Of a stretch of 64,000 bases of DNA, positions 39,081 through 49,607 are shown one piece after another. Every line of letters begins with the position of its first letter. Position 1 is the stretch's first letter. Below the pieces are notes generated by a model. It had not been told where the DNA came from. It saw only the letters and a list, made by a program, of their open reading frames with translations, and searched no databases. The DNA is taken from contig NZ_WMIB01000001.1 of NCBI RefSeq assembly GCF_009711125.1, forward strand, positions 496,001 to 560,000, written 5' to 3'. Origin of the DNA: Metabacillus mangrovi. GTDB taxonomy: Bacteria; Bacillota; Bacilli; Bacillales; Bacillaceae. The position numbers were made by a program, and so were the translations under genes.

Positions 39081-40376
39081 TTAATAAACGGATGTATTCT
39101 CTTTTGAGATGTTTTCAAGGATTTCTTTCACGCGTGCAAGGAACCGGCCACAAACGAGCCCGTCGAGTACGCGATGATCGAGGGAAAGACAAAGGTTGAC
39201 CATGTCTCTGACTGCGATCATGCCGTTGTTCATGACGACCGGACGTTTGACGATAGACTCGACCTGCAGGATGGCTGCCTGCGGGTAATTGATGATGCCC
39301 ATCGATTGGACCGAACCGAAGGAGCCGGTGTTGTTAACCGTGAATGTTCCACCCTTCATGTCATCTGATCCCAGCTTGCCGCTCCGCACTTTGCCGGCAA
39401 GCTCGGTGATTTCCCGGGCGATGCCTTTGATGGTTTTCTCATCCGCCTGCTTGATGACCGGTACGAACAAGGCGTCGTCCGTGGCAACGGCGATGGAAAG
39501 GTTGATGTCTTTTTTCTGAATGATCTTGTCTCCCGCCCACATGGAATTCATTTGCGGGAATTCCTTTAAGGCCTGGGAAACAGCTTTTACAAAGAAGGCG
39601 AAGAAGGTCAAATTAAAGCCTTCTTTCTTCTTAAACTCATCTTTTATGGACCCCCTGTATTCCACCAGGTTCGTGACATCCACTTCGACCATAGTCCATG
39701 CATGCGGCGCTTCGTGCTTGCTTCTCAGCATATTGGCAGCAATGGCTTTCCGCACTCCCGTGAGTGGAATTTCAATATCTCCAGGTGTTGCAGATGGCGC
39801 GGCAGCTTGCTGCTTTTTAGGCTCCTGAGCGGCAGGCTGCTCCTGCTTGGCCTGAACCGGTTCCGGCTGTGCTGCCTTTTTGGTCTCTGATCCGGCCTTC
39901 GGTGCAGAGCCGCTGTCAATCAGCTGCTGCAGGTCTTTTCTCGTAATTCTGCCGCCGGCTCCCGACCCGTTTACCTGCTCAAGATCAATTCCATTGTCTT
40001 GGGCGAGGCGAAGGACGGCTGGCGAGTACCGTTTCTTGGCAGATTGGTCAGAATCAGCTTCTGACGGGTCTGTACCCGCTCCTGCTGCCGGCTCTTCTTG
40101 TGAAGGAGGCGTTGCTGTTTCTTGCGCACCGCCGCCATCCACTTCCACCTTGCAGATCACCTGGCCAACTTCCAGTGTGTCACCCTCTTCGGCAGAGAGT
40201 TCTTTAATGATGCCTGTAAATGAAGAAGGTACTTCTGCATTTACTTTATCCGTCATCACTTCAGCAATCGGATCGTATTTGTTTACATGATCCCCGACCG
40301 ATACGAGCCATTTGCTGATGGTCCCTTCTGTTACACTTTCCCCAAGCTGGGGCATGGTCATTTGTTCCATTCCCAT
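39081..40376 (-). CDS. bkdB: Branched-chain 2-oxo acid dehydrogenase E2 (dihydrolipoyl acyltransferase)
   Basis: About 431 residues. The N-terminal lipoyl domain carries the modified Lys in VMTDKVNAE. A Pro/Ala/Gln-rich linker and a peripheral subunit-binding domain (YSPAVLRLAQDNGIDLEQ region) follow. The C-terminal catalytic domain ends with LDHRVLDG. It transfers the branched acyl group to CoA and forms the core of the complex. I prefer ATG 40376, 8 bp after AAGGAG; a GTG nine bases upstream overlaps that ribosome binding site. It is the last gene of the bkd operon. Confidence 0.95.
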   Translation of the reverse strand: MGMEQMTMPQLGESVTEGTISKWLVSVGDHVNKYDPIAEVMTDKVNAEVPSSFTGIIKELSAEEGDTLEVGQVICKVEVDGGGAQETATPPSQEEPAAGAGTDPSEADSDQSAKKRYSPAVLRLAQDNGIDLEQVNGSGAGGRITRKDLQQLIDSGSAPKAGSETKKAAQPEPVQAKQEQPAAQEPKKQQAAAPSATPGDIEIPLTGVRKAIAANMLRSKHEAPHAWTMVEVDVTNLVEYRGSIKDEFKKKEGFNLTFFAFFVKAVSQALKEFPQMNSMWAGDKIIQKKDINLSIAVATDDALFVPVIKQADEKTIKGIAREITELAGKVRSGKLGSDDMKGGTFTVNNTGSFGSVQSMGIINYPQAAILQVESIVKRPVVMNNGMIAVRDMVNLCLSLDHRVLDGLVCGRFLARVKEILENISKENTSVY

Positions 40377-40406
40377 TATCGGCACTCCTTTTTTAATCGA
40401 TTCGCC

Positions 40407-41390
40407 TTAAAATTCTGCAAGCTTTCTCATGGACGCTTCCACTTTATCCGGATTCACCATAAAATACTTTTCCATCGTAGGAGCGTACGGCATGGCTGGC
40501 ACATCCGGCCCGGCAAGTCTCATAACAGGCGCATCAAGGTCAAACAGGCAGTTTTCTGCGATAATGGCTGACACTTCACTCATGATGCTGCCCTCTTTGT
40601 TATCCTCTGTCAAAAGCAGGACTTTGCCTGTTTTTGAAGCAGCTTCCATAATCGCCTCTTTGTCGAGCGGGTAGACGGTCCGCAAATCGAGAATGTGGAC
40701 GGAAATGCCGTCCTGGGCAAGCCGCTCAGCGGCCTGCAGGGCAAAATGGACGCACAGTCCGTAAGTGATGACCGTGATATCCTCCCCTTCTCTTTTCACA
40801 TCCGCCTTGCCGATCGGCAGAACGTAATCATCCGCCGGCACTTCTCCTTTAATCAGACGGTAGGCCCGTTTATGCTCGAAAAAGAGGACCGGATCTTCAT
40901 CCCGGATGGCTGCTTTTAAGAGACCTTTTACATCGTACGGAGTAGAAGGCATCACAATTTTCAGGCCGGGAGTATTGGCAAAAAGAGCTTCAACGGACTG
41001 GGAGTGGTACAGAGCACCGTGAACTCCCCCGCCATATGGTGCACGGATGACAATCGGACAGCTCCAGTCATTGTTCGAACGATACCTGATTTTTGCTGCT
41101 TCCGATACGATCTGGTTCACGGCTGGCATGATAAAATCGGCAAACTGCATTTCAGCGATCGGTCTCATCCCGTACATTGCCGCCCCGATTCCAACTCCGG
41201 CAATCGCGGATTCGGCAAGCGGTGTGTCAATGACGCGTTCTTCCCCGAACTGATCGTACAAGCCGAAGGTCGCTTTGAATACGCCGCCTTTTTTTCCTAC
41301 ATCTTCCCCTAATACAAAGACCTTCTCATCGCGTTCCATTTCTTCGCGCATTGCCATCGTAACAGCATCTATATAAGATATAACGGCCAT
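40407..41390 (-). CDS. bkdAB: Branched-chain 2-oxo acid dehydrogenase E1 beta
   Basis: 327 residues. It is a transketolase-like beta subunit with VLGEDVGKKGGVFKAT near residue 26 and PYGGGVHGALYHSQS in the middle. Together with BkdAA it decarboxylates branched 2-oxo acids using thiamine diphosphate. It lies 12 bp after bkdAA and 30 bp before bkdB. Confidence 0.95.
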   Translation of the reverse strand: MAVISYIDAVTMAMREEMERDEKVFVLGEDVGKKGGVFKATFGLYDQFGEERVIDTPLAESAIAGVGIGAAMYGMRPIAEMQFADFIMPAVNQIVSEAAKIRYRSNNDWSCPIVIRAPYGGGVHGALYHSQSVEALFANTPGLKIVMPSTPYDVKGLLKAAIRDEDPVLFFEHKRAYRLIKGEVPADDYVLPIGKADVKREGEDITVITYGLCVHFALQAAERLAQDGISVHILDLRTVYPLDKEAIMEAASKTGKVLLLTEDNKEGSIMSEVSAIIAENCLFDLDAPVMRLAGPDVPAMPYAPTMEKYFMVNPDKVEASMRKLAEF

Positions 41391-41402
41391 TTTGTCTCCT
41401 CC

Positions 41403-42395
41403 TTACTCCGCATATACATGCTTAAGCGCTGACTCCGGATCTGCATAAGCAGCATTCTCGGCATAGTCTGTGGCTTCATTTATTGTCTTCATGATTTCAG
41501 CTTGAATCGTCTGGTCGATTTCTTCCGTCAGCACGCCGCAGCCCTTTAAATAATCAGCGAACTTTGCGTTCGGATCGTTTTTCTTCGCTTCCGCCACTTC
41601 TTCCTGCTCTCTGTAGCTCCGGTCATCATCATCACTGGAGTGAGGCGTCAGACGGTAGGAGATCGTTTCGATAAGAGTCGGACCCTCGCCGCGGCGGCCG
41701 CGGTCTGCCGCTTCTTTTACTGCTTTATACACTTCAAGCGGATCATTGCCATCAATCGTAAAGCCCGGCATGCCGTACCCGATGGCACGGTCAGACACAT
41801 ATTTGGCTGCTACCTGTTTTTCATACGGGACAGAGATGGCATATTTATTGTTTTCACACATAAAGATGACCGGAAGCTTATGTACGCCTGCGAAGTTCGC
41901 TCCTTCGTGAAAATCCCCCTGGTTGGAAGAGCCTTCTCCAAAAGTAACAAACGTGACGATGTCTTTTTTCTCCATTCTGCCTGCAAGGGCGATTCCAACT
42001 GCATGCGGAACCTGCGTTGTAACAGGAGAGGAGCCGGTAACGATCCGGTTCGATTTCTGTCCGAAATGGCCCGGCATCTGCCTGCCGCCTGAATTCGGGT
42101 CTTCCGCTTTGGCAAAACCGGAGAGCATCAAGTCTTTTGCTGTCATTCCAAAGGTGAGGACCACTCCCATATCACGGTAGTATGGAAGGACGTAGTCCTT
42201 TTCGCGGTCAAGGGCAAAGGCTGCACCGACTTGGGCGGCCTCCTGTCCCTGACAGGAAATCACGAACGGAATTTTCCCGGAACGGTTCAGCAGCCACATC
42301 CGTTCATCAATTTTTCTGGCCATAACCATGGTTTTATACATTTCAAGCACTTGTTCATCAGAGAGCCCAAGTGCGGCATGACGATTTTCAGCCAT
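41403..42395 (-). CDS. bkdAA: Branched-chain 2-oxo acid dehydrogenase E1 alpha
   Basis: 330 residues. The ThDP-binding region has FGEGSSNQGDFHEGANFA and NNKYAISVPYEKQ. A phosphorylation-loop-like TPHSSDDDDRSY is present. The ATG at 42395 follows AGGAGGG and gives the usual family length; the longer reading adds 12 residues from the spacer. It acts with BkdAB as E1 in degrading Val, Leu and Ile and in making branched fatty acid primers. Confidence 0.95.
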   Translation of the reverse strand: MAENRHAALGLSDEQVLEMYKTMVMARKIDERMWLLNRSGKIPFVISCQGQEAAQVGAAFALDREKDYVLPYYRDMGVVLTFGMTAKDLMLSGFAKAEDPNSGGRQMPGHFGQKSNRIVTGSSPVTTQVPHAVGIALAGRMEKKDIVTFVTFGEGSSNQGDFHEGANFAGVHKLPVIFMCENNKYAISVPYEKQVAAKYVSDRAIGYGMPGFTIDGNDPLEVYKAVKEAADRGRRGEGPTLIETISYRLTPHSSDDDDRSYREQEEVAEAKKNDPNAKFADYLKGCGVLTEEIDQTIQAEIMKTINEATDYAENAAYADPESALKHVYAE

Positions 42396-42414
42396 TGTAA
42401 TCCCTCCTATTTGT

Positions 42415-43836
42415 TCAGCTGTGAATGGCATTGCCGTCTACAGCAAGAGCTGCTTCCCCTATTGCTTCAGACAATGTCGGGTGCGGATGAATCGTGCTTC
42501 CGACCTCCCATGGGGTTGCATCCAGGACACGGGCAAGTCCCGCTTCGGAAATCATATCCGTCACATGCGGGCCGATCATATGGACACCGAGAATGTCATC
42601 GGTGTTTTTGTCGGCTACAATTTTTACAAAACCATCCGACTCCCCAAACACGAGCGCTTTGCCGATCGCCCGGAACGAAAACTTGCCGGTCTTAACTTCA
42701 TGCCCGTTTTTCTTCGCTTCTTCTTCCGTCAGTCCGACACTTGCTGCTTCCGGAGTGGAATAGATGCATTTGGAAACTAGGGAATAATCGATCGGCTCAG
42801 GGTTCAGACCTGTAATGTGCTCCACTGCTTTGATCCCTTCATGGGAAGCAACATGAGCGAGCTGAAGGCCTCCGTTTACATCACCGATCGCATAAATATG
42901 GGACTCCTTCGTTTGCATGTGCGCATTAACTTTGATAAAACCTTTTTCAACCACGATATCTGTGTTTTCAAGGCCTATCCCTTCAACGTTTGCCTGGCGC
43001 CCGACAGATACGAGCATTTTTTCCGCTTCAAAGGTTTGGCGGGAACCGTTTAGCTCCGCTTCTACTGACAGCCCATTGCCCTTCTGCAGCGTTTCAGGAA
43101 GCACCTTTGCACCGGTAATGACTTGAACGCCTTTTTTCTTCATCAGACGCTCCATTTCCTTGGAGATTTCAGCATCCTCCAAAGGGATAATCCGGTCTGC
43201 GAATTCCAGTACCGTAACCGCAACTCCAAAATCGGAGAGCATGGATGCCCATTCGATCCCGATCACGCCACCGCCGACGATGATTATCGATTTCGGCAGC
43301 TCTTCAAGTTTCAGCGCATGATCAGATGTCAGGACCGCCTCGCCGTCAGGCTCCAATCCCGGAAGCGAGCGTGGCCGTGAGCCTGTAGCGACAATCACAT
43401 TTTTAGGAATGAGCATTTCATTCTCTGTGCCATCATTCATTTCTACTGAGATGGTTCCAGGCATCGGGGAAAAGATGGAGGGACCCAGAATTCTGCCAAG
43501 TCCTTCGTACACATCAATTTTTCCCTGCTTCATCAAATGCCGGACCCCTTTATGCAGCTGATCCACTATCCCCTGTTTGCGCTCCTGCACTTTCGTGAAG
43601 TTCAGCTCCACGCCTGAGACAGTAACCCCAAACTCTTCTGATTTTTTAGCCTGGGCATACACTTCCGCACTTCTTAAAAGTGCTTTGCTTGGAATGCAGC
43701 CGGCATGAAGGCATGTTCCGCCAAGGTTTCCTTTTTCCACGATGGCTGTTTTCAAGCCAAGCTGAGAGGCACGGATCGCTGCGACATATCCGCCTGTACC
43801 CCCTCCGACGATTACGAGGTCATATTCTGTTGCCAT
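42415..43836 (-). CDS. lpdV: Dihydrolipoyl dehydrogenase (E3) of the branched-chain complex
   Basis: 473 residues. FAD motif GGGTGGYVAAIRA at the N-terminus, redox disulfide GGTCLHAGCIPSKALL near 40-55, NAD motif VGGGVIGIEWAS in the middle, and the catalytic HPHPTLSE near the C-terminus. It reoxidises dihydrolipoamide on BkdB with NAD+. It is dedicated to the bkd operon, lying 18 bp after buk and 19 bp before bkdAA. Confidence 0.95.
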   Translation of the reverse strand: MATEYDLVIVGGGTGGYVAAIRASQLGLKTAIVEKGNLGGTCLHAGCIPSKALLRSAEVYAQAKKSEEFGVTVSGVELNFTKVQERKQGIVDQLHKGVRHLMKQGKIDVYEGLGRILGPSIFSPMPGTISVEMNDGTENEMLIPKNVIVATGSRPRSLPGLEPDGEAVLTSDHALKLEELPKSIIIVGGGVIGIEWASMLSDFGVAVTVLEFADRIIPLEDAEISKEMERLMKKKGVQVITGAKVLPETLQKGNGLSVEAELNGSRQTFEAEKMLVSVGRQANVEGIGLENTDIVVEKGFIKVNAHMQTKESHIYAIGDVNGGLQLAHVASHEGIKAVEHITGLNPEPIDYSLVSKCIYSTPEAASVGLTEEEAKKNGHEVKTGKFSFRAIGKALVFGESDGFVKIVADKNTDDILGVHMIGPHVTDMISEAGLARVLDATPWEVGSTIHPHPTLSEAIGEAALAVDGNAIHS

Positions 43837-43853
43837 GATCTAACTCCCTCCTG

Positions 43854-44963
43854 CTATCCGAATATCTTAGCGGCTTTTAAGGCACCCGGGTATTCTTTTG
43901 CTGTTTCCTCTCCTGTCAGGACGCGGAGCGCCCCTTCAGCCAAAGCCTGCAGTTCATTTTCACCCGGGAAGATCAGCACGTCTGCAATCCAGTCAACATG
44001 GCTTGAAATAAGGGAAGTGAATCTTTTGCCGTGTGCGAGTCCTCCGGTCAGGACGATCGCATCGACCTTTCCTTTCAGTACTGCACTGGCGGCTCCAATC
44101 TCTTTCCCTACCTGATAAGCCATGGCTTCCATCACCAGTTTCGCCTTTTGATCTCCTGCTTCAATCATTTTTTCTGCTCTAACAGCATCATTTGTCCCGA
44201 GATATCCGACCATTCCGCCCTGCCCGACGAGTTTTTTCATGACCTCTTCACGGTAAAAGTCACCGGAGAAGCACATCGCGATTAAATCACCCGCAGGCAC
44301 GGTTCCGGCACGCTCCGGACTGAATGGGCCGTCACCGTGCAGTCCGTTATTAACGTCCGTAACTTTTCCGTTTTTGTGAACGCCGACTGTGATCCCGCCG
44401 CCCATGTGGGTGACGATCAAGTTCATTTCTTCATACTTCTTCCCATGGAGGCCGGCTGCCTTTCTTGCCATTGCTTTTTGATTCAATGCATGAAAGATGC
44501 TTTTCCGCTCGATCGAAGGCATTCCGGAAATTTTAGCGATCGGCTCCATTTCATCTACAACGACCGGGTCTACTATAAAGGCCGGAATGTTCAGGCCGGA
44601 AGCGATTTCCCTGGCGATGATTCCCCCGAGGTTTGAAGCATGCTGTCCGGCATAACCCCGCTCAAGATCCTTGATCATCGGGCCGTTCACTTCGTACGTT
44701 CCGCCCTCGATCGGCCTCAGCAGTCCGCCTCTGCCGCATACGGCAGAGAGCTTGGAGATGTTGACCCCTTCTTCATCCATCGCTTCGAGAATGGTTTTTT
44801 TACGAAAAGACTGCTGGCTTATAATGGTGGGAAAGCTGCTTAATTCTCCCGTACTGTGTCTGATTGTTTTTTCAAAAATAGGCCGGCTGGAATCATAAAC
44901 GCCGATTTTGGTCGAAGTGGATCCTGGGTTGATCACTAATATCCGATATTCTTTGTCTTGCAA
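43854..44963 (-). CDS. buk: Butyrate kinase
   Basis: 369 residues, acetokinase family. [14 protein letters not shown] at the N-terminus, [13 protein letters not shown] in the middle, and [11 protein letters not shown] later form the ATP and acyl phosphate site. It makes ATP from branched or straight acyl phosphates formed by Ptb. The start is TTG (44961-44963) behind GGAGGAT. It is the third gene of the bkd operon. Confidence 0.94.
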   Translation of the reverse strand: MQDKEYRILVINPGSTSTKIGVYDSSRPIFEKTIRHSTGELSSFPTIISQQSFRKKTILEAMDEEGVNISKLSAVCGRGGLLRPIEGGTYEVNGPMIKDLERGYAGQHASNLGGIIAREIASGLNIPAFIVDPVVVDEMEPIAKISGMPSIERKSIFHALNQKAMARKAAGLHGKKYEEMNLIVTHMGGGITVGVHKNGKVTDVNNGLHGDGPFSPERAGTVPAGDLIAMCFSGDFYREEVMKKLVGQGGMVGYLGTNDAVRAEKMIEAGDQKAKLVMEAMAYQVGKEIGAASAVLKGKVDAIVLTGGLAHGKRFTSLISSHVDWIADVLIFPGENELQALAEGALRVLTGEETAKEYPGALKAAKIFG

Positions 44964-45005
44964 AGGAAGATCCTCCGTTTCTGCTTAAACCAGGTTGTAA
45001 ATTGC

Positions 45006-46100
45006 TTATCTGCGGCTTAAAATATGGTGTCCATTTTGCAGGAACTGGCTTCTTGAGTTCTTCATGCGGGCGATTCTTTCCTCTGCCAGACGGTCTGCTG
45101 CTTTATAAGTCGGGATGCGGTCGCGCTTCGCAATTTCAACGACGCTTTCAATGTTGCTGTAGATCCCTTCCACTTTTTTCAGAGCCCGGTCCCGGTTGTA
45201 GCCATACAGCTCATCCGCGACATTGATCACTCCACCTGCATTGATTACGTAATCAGGCGCATACACGATTCCCATTTCATGAATCGTGTCACCATGACGC
45301 GTTTCCTTCAGCTGGTTATTGGCTGCGCCGGCAATGACACGTGCCTTCAGCTGCGGAATGGTATCGTCATTGATGGTTGCCCCAAGTGCACATGGCGCAT
45401 AAATATCACAATCCACACTATAAATTTCGTTTGGATCCACCGCTTTTGCCCCGAATTCTTCCACTGCCCGCTGAACAGCTTCTTTGTTGATATCCGTGAC
45501 AATCAGCTGGGCGCCTTCTTCATTCAGATAACGGCACAGGTTGAAGGCAACGTTCCCGACTCCCTGTACAGCGATCACTTTCCCTTCAAGTGAGTCTGTT
45601 CCGAAAGCTTCTTTGGCTGCGGCCTTCATCCCTCTGTACACACCGAAAGCAGTGACAGGTGACGGATTCCCTGAAGAACCGAAGGCTGGAGATATTCCGG
45701 TTACAAAACTCGTTTCCTCATGAATAATATCCATATCGGCAACCGTTGTGCCAACGTCCTCTGCTGTAATGTATCTTCCGTTCAATCCTTGAATGTAACG
45801 GCCGAAAGCACGGAACATTTCTTCATTTTTATCTTTTCTCGGGTCTCCGATGATGACTGTTTTACCTCCGCCGAGGTTTAGGCCTGCTGCGGCATTTTTA
45901 TAGGTCATGCCCCGTGCAAGGCGCAGTGCATCTTCTACTGCAGCTTCTTCTGAATCATAAGTCCACATGCGCGTCCCGCCCAGTGCCGGTCCGAGTGTTG
46001 TATCATGAATCGCAATAATCGCTTTTAGTCCGGATTGTTTATCCTGGCAGAATACGACCTGCTCGTAGTCATACATCTCCATATATTTAAAAAGTTCCAT
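45006..46100 (-). CDS. bcd: Leucine dehydrogenase
   Basis: 364 residues of the Glu/Leu/Phe/Val dehydrogenase family. [12 protein letters not shown] holds the catalytic Lys near residue 80, and [13 protein letters not shown] is the NAD motif. It reversibly deaminates Leu, Val and Ile to 2-oxo acids for the Bkd complex. It begins at ATG 46100 after GGGAGG. It is the second gene of the operon. Confidence 0.95.
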   Translation of the reverse strand: MELFKYMEMYDYEQVVFCQDKQSGLKAIIAIHDTTLGPALGGTRMWTYDSEEAAVEDALRLARGMTYKNAAAGLNLGGGKTVIIGDPRKDKNEEMFRAFGRYIQGLNGRYITAEDVGTTVADMDIIHEETSFVTGISPAFGSSGNPSPVTAFGVYRGMKAAAKEAFGTDSLEGKVIAVQGVGNVAFNLCRYLNEEGAQLIVTDINKEAVQRAVEEFGAKAVDPNEIYSVDCDIYAPCALGATINDDTIPQLKARVIAGAANNQLKETRHGDTIHEMGIVYAPDYVINAGGVINVADELYGYNRDRALKKVEGIYSNIESVVEIAKRDRIPTYKAADRLAEERIARMKNSRSQFLQNGHHILSRR

Positions 46101-46129
46101 TGTGTTATCCTCCCTGGTTTATGTATTAG

Positions 46130-47020
46130 TTAGGCTGTGCAAATGGCCATGGCAAGCGAATACAGCTTGCTTTCAGCCGAATCTGACCTGCTCGTTAAAA
46201 CAATTGGAGCGGAAGCCCCTGCAATTATTCCTCCAACCTTGCCCCCTGCAAAATAAATGAGGGATTTATAGAAGACGTTGCCCGCTTCCATATTCGGCAT
46301 CAGCAGGATATCAGCCTGTCCGGCTACCTCTCCGCCTATCCCTTTATGCCGGGCAGCTTCAGTGGAGACCGCGATATCCAGCGCCATCGGTCCGTCAATC
46401 AGGCATCCTTTTATCTGGCCCCTCCGGTTCATCTGGGTGAGGCTTGCCGCATCCACAGTAGCCTGCATAGACGGATTCACCATTTCTACTGCAGCGACCG
46501 GAGCGACTTTAGGCAGGTCGACACCGAGCTTACTGGCGGCCCTGACTGCATTCGCCGTGATCTGAACCTTCTGCTGAAGATCAGGATTGATATTCATCGC
46601 AACGTCTGTAATAAAAATCAGGCGGTCATAGAGGGGCACTTCAAAAGCTGCTACATGAGACAAAATCTGTCCCGTCCGAAGTCCATACTCTTTATTCAGA
46701 ACTTCTTTCATCAGGACTGCAGTAGGCAGGCTTCCTTTCATTAACACATCCGCTTCTTTCGCATGGACTGCCTGGACGGCGATCCGTGCGGCATCGGCAG
46801 GAGAACCTGCATGAACAATCTCAAGAGAGCTCCCGCTGATTTTTTTCTCCTCCAGAATGCGATAAATTCCGGCTTCGTCTCCAATAAGCAGAAAATCATG
46901 GATGCCGTACTCCATTGCCTGCCGGACCATCTCCGCAATTTCATAATCGTCTGCCGAAGCAACGGCTATTCTCTTTCTTTGCAAACCGGCGGCTTTTTCA
47001 AGAACTGTTTGTAACTTCAT
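46130..47020 (-). CDS. ptb: Phosphate butyryltransferase
   Basis: 296 residues, phosphate acetyl/butaryl transferase fold. It moves acyl groups from CoA to phosphate, so that Buk can make ATP. VNPSMQATVDAASL and LLMPNMEAGNVFYKSL are typical. I chose ATG 47020, preceded by GAGGGTG. The longer in-frame reading runs back across the sigma-54 promoter. It is the first gene of the operon ptb-bcd-buk-lpdV-bkdAA-bkdAB-bkdB. Confidence 0.94.
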   Translation of the reverse strand: MKLQTVLEKAAGLQRKRIAVASADDYEIAEMVRQAMEYGIHDFLLIGDEAGIYRILEEKKISGSSLEIVHAGSPADAARIAVQAVHAKEADVLMKGSLPTAVLMKEVLNKEYGLRTGQILSHVAAFEVPLYDRLIFITDVAMNINPDLQQKVQITANAVRAASKLGVDLPKVAPVAAVEMVNPSMQATVDAASLTQMNRRGQIKGCLIDGPMALDIAVSTEAARHKGIGGEVAGQADILLMPNMEAGNVFYKSLIYFAGGKVGGIIAGASAPIVLTSRSDSAESKLYSLAMAICTA

Positions 47021-47064
47021 GCTTGATTCACCCTCTTTAGAAAATTCTGCGCCCGTTTTCTTAC

Positions 47065-47080
47065 TAGCAAAAAGCGTGCC
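47065..47080 (-). promoter_or_regulatory. Sigma-54 (SigL) promoter of the bkd operon
   Basis: The minus strand reads TGGCAC-N5-TTGCT, a full match to the -24/-12 consensus, about 45 bp before the ptb start. This agrees with sigma-L control of the operon in B. subtilis. Confidence 0.93.
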
Positions 47081-47125
47081 AGCACGAAAAGCCGGAGATA
47101 CCAAGCTTTGTACAAATAAGAACTA

Positions 47126-47157
47126 TGCATTTTTTTGCACACTTGCAATTTATTGCA
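47126..47157. promoter_or_regulatory. Tandem BkdR-type operators upstream of ptb
   Basis: TGCAATTTATTGCA (47144-47157) is a perfect TGCAA-N4-TTGCA inverted repeat. TGCATTTTTTTGCA (47126-47139) is a second copy with one mismatch, centred 18 bp away. They lie 45-90 bp upstream of the sigma-54 promoter, as expected of an enhancer. The first overlaps the bkdR stop codon. Confidence 0.7.
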
Positions 47158-49216
47158 TGCTACTATTTGCAATGTTGTACTTTTCCATTTTATAGTACAA
47201 GCTTCTTAAACTGATCCCGAGGAATTTTGCCGTCTGCGTCCGATTATACCCGAAATCGGCAAGCGCCGCTTTGATGACATCCTGTTCCGTTTTCTCCACA
47301 GCCTCCGATAACGTCATTCCTGCTGAGGCCGGCTGGTGATCCGCTTCAGGCTTCTGCCGTTTTCGGGCTACAAAATCAGGAAGGTGTTCTTTTTTGATCA
47401 CCCGCTCAGAAGGATGCATAAAAATCATCGCCCTCCCCAGGATGTTCTCAAATTCCCTGACGTTGCCCGGCCAATCATGCTCATATAAAACTTTCGCGGC
47501 CTCAGGGTCTGTTTCATCTATACTTTTTCCGTAATCCTGATTGATCTTGCGGATTAAATGGCTGCAGAGCGGCGCAATGTCCCCTTTTCTCTGCCGAAGC
47601 GGCGGAATAGAGATCGGATACCGGTTCAGCCGGTAATACAGATCTTCTCTGAACGTGCCGTCTGACATGGCTTTTTCTATTTTAATGTTAGTGGCTGCGA
47701 TGACCCTGACATTTATGGACACAGGTTTTGTCCCGCCAACCCGGACGATCTCCTTCTCCTGCAGTACTCTTAGAAGCTTCGCCTGCATATGCGGGGAAAG
47801 CTCTCCGATTTCATCCAGAAAGATGCTCCCGTTATTCGCCTCTTCAAAAAACCCTTTTTTTCCGCCCCTTCTTGCACCGGAAAAAGCGCCATCTTCATAG
47901 CCGAAAAGCTCGCTCTCCAGCAGATTTTCGGCTATTGCCGCACAGTTCACACGGATAAATTTCCCGTATTTTCGATCGCTTTCATTATGTATAGCATGAG
48001 CGAACAGCTCTTTCCCGGTTCCCGACTCCCCCCGGAGCAGCACAGTAGCCGGTGTTCGTGCTCCAAGCTTCGCCTGTTCGATGGCAAGCTTCATTTCCTC
48101 GCTCTCTCCTATAATATCCTGAAAGGTATATTTCGCTTCCAGTGTCCGTATGATCTGGCGGGCCCTGTTCAGCTCAGCTGTCAGCGTTTTGATCTCTGAT
48201 ACATCGTGAATGACTCCAACACTTCCTTTGAGTTTGCCGTCTACAATGACAGGAGCAACATTCACGAGCACATCTTTGCTGCTGCTGCCGACCTTCATCC
48301 TTACTCCCCGTACAGGACGCCTTGTCTGGAGCACTTTTAAATGCATGCTTTCCCCCTCGGATATATCCGCTGTAGCAGGATGGCCGATAATTTCATTTTC
48401 CGCGAGCCCCGTCATCCTCGTATACGCAGGATTGACTAGAATGCCCCGGCCTTTCTCATCGACGACCGTTATCGCTTCATCAGAAGACTGGATAATTGCA
48501 GTAAGCATCGTCTGAACTTCCCGCAAGTTCGTCATTTCCTCAGCGAGCTGCTTCGCTTCTGTTATATCTTTAAACAAGGAGAGCGCCCCCCTCAACGTTC
48601 CATCCTCGTTCAGGATCGGGATTCTGGTCGCTATAATTTTCAGCCCGTTTTCTAGCAGCTGCTCCTGGTTGAACTCGGGTTCCCGGTTATAGAGCACTTC
48701 CGGAAGCCTGGTCGATGGAATCACCTCTCTTATTTTCTTTCCGAGAACGTGATTTCTCATGTAACCTGTCATATTTTCTGCCATTCTATTAAATAAAATA
48801 ATGCTCTCATTGTCATCAATCACAATCATTCCATCATTGGTTGCATCAAAAATGGTCGTATATTTATTGGTTTGTTCCCGCAGCCTGGTGATCAGCTGTT
48901 CTTTTTCAGCGATCAGCCGGGAAATGATGAGAGCAGCCGAAGAAGGGATAAGAATGACCTTTTGCTGTTTGATCCGCACAAGCTCTTCCTGGACATCAGG
49001 GTCACCGGTCGCTTCAATGATGACATCAATTTCATCTGTCAGCAGCTGTTTCCAATCTGATCCCGTTTTAATTCCTTTGCTGCGGGCATATTCCATTCCC
49101 GGTGCATGCTGATTCAAGTCAGCAACAGCGGCGGCTTCCATTATCTTCGTTTCAACGATCATTTTCAGTAAAGCGGTCCCGCCTTCACCCGCTCCAATCA
49201 GCAGCACGTTTTGCAT
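47150..49216 (-). CDS. bkdR: Sigma-54-dependent activator BkdR
   Basis: About 688 residues. Residues 1-115 are a Rossmann-like region ([17 protein letters not shown]), followed by two PAS domains (about 120-350), an AAA+ domain (Walker [15 protein letters not shown] in place of [15 protein letters not shown]) and a C-terminal Fis-type helix-turn-helix ([21 protein letters not shown]). It activates the bkd promoter with SigL. I prefer ATG 49216, since AAAGGGG directly abuts the ATG at 49222 but is well spaced from this one. It lies immediately upstream of its target operon. Confidence 0.93.
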   Translation of the reverse strand: MQNVLLIGAGEGGTALLKMIVETKIMEAAAVADLNQHAPGMEYARSKGIKTGSDWKQLLTDEIDVIIEATGDPDVQEELVRIKQQKVILIPSSAALIISRLIAEKEQLITRLREQTNKYTTIFDATNDGMIVIDDNESIILFNRMAENMTGYMRNHVLGKKIREVIPSTRLPEVLYNREPEFNQEQLLENGLKIIATRIPILNEDGTLRGALSLFKDITEAKQLAEEMTNLREVQTMLTAIIQSSDEAITVVDEKGRGILVNPAYTRMTGLAENEIIGHPATADISEGESMHLKVLQTRRPVRGVRMKVGSSSKDVLVNVAPVIVDGKLKGSVGVIHDVSEIKTLTAELNRARQIIRTLEAKYTFQDIIGESEEMKLAIEQAKLGARTPATVLLRGESGTGKELFAHAIHNESDRKYGKFIRVNCAAIAENLLESELFGYEDGAFSGARRGGKKGFFEEANNGSIFLDEIGELSPHMQAKLLRVLQEKEIVRVGGTKPVSINVRVIAATNIKIEKAMSDGTFREDLYYRLNRYPISIPPLRQRKGDIAPLCSHLIRKINQDYGKSIDETDPEAAKVLYEHDWPGNVREFENILGRAMIFMHPSERVIKKEHLPDFVARKRQKPEADHQPASAGMTLSEAVEKTEQDVIKAALADFGYNRTQTAKFLGISLRSLYYKMEKYNIANSSMQ

Positions 49217-49265
49217 ACCCATCCCCTTTTAGCATGAAAATTTTTTCAAGGTACCCAATTGAATT

Positions 49266-49279
49266 TGCAAAAAATTGCA
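49266..49279. promoter_or_regulatory. BkdR-type operator between bkdR and yqzF
   Basis: TGCAAAAAATTGCA is a perfect TGCAA-N4-TTGCA repeat identical in form to the site upstream of ptb. It lies 50 bp before bkdR and 90 bp before yqzF, which suggests autoregulation. Confidence 0.6.
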
Positions 49280-49370
49280 CAAATTCATCATAGCATACAT
49301 TTTCACCTTGACAAATCTTTTTTAAAAGCAAAAAATATACTTATCCAAAGCGAATGGAAAGGGTTACAAA

Positions 49371-49607
49371 ATGTCCAGAATACTAGCGCTGATCGTCGTT
49401 TTAATTCCTGGGGTGATGGCTGCTTACGGCATAAAACTGATGAGAGATCTTTTTTTCGGCATTCTGCAGCCGCCCATCCCTTCTCTACTCCTTCAGTTTC
49501 TGATAGGGCTCCTTCTTTTCCTGGGGGGACTCGGATTTGTGGCCGGGTTTATCTTCTACCGCGACAGGAAGCATAACAAGGTGCAGAAAAAATTCGTTAA
49601 ACGCTGA
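49371..49607 (+). CDS. yqzF: DUF2627 membrane protein YqzF
   Basis: 78 residues with two transmembrane helices (about 4-22 and 41-63) and a basic C-terminal tail (YRDRKHNKVQKKFVKR). It matches the conserved YqzF/DUF2627 family of Bacillus, which has no known function. It starts at ATG 49371 after AAAGGG. It is divergent from bkdR, as in B. subtilis, and has its own terminator. Confidence 0.85.
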   Translation: MSRILALIVVLIPGVMAAYGIKLMRDLFFGILQPPIPSLLLQFLIGLLLFLGGLGFVAGFIFYRDRKHNKVQKKFVKR

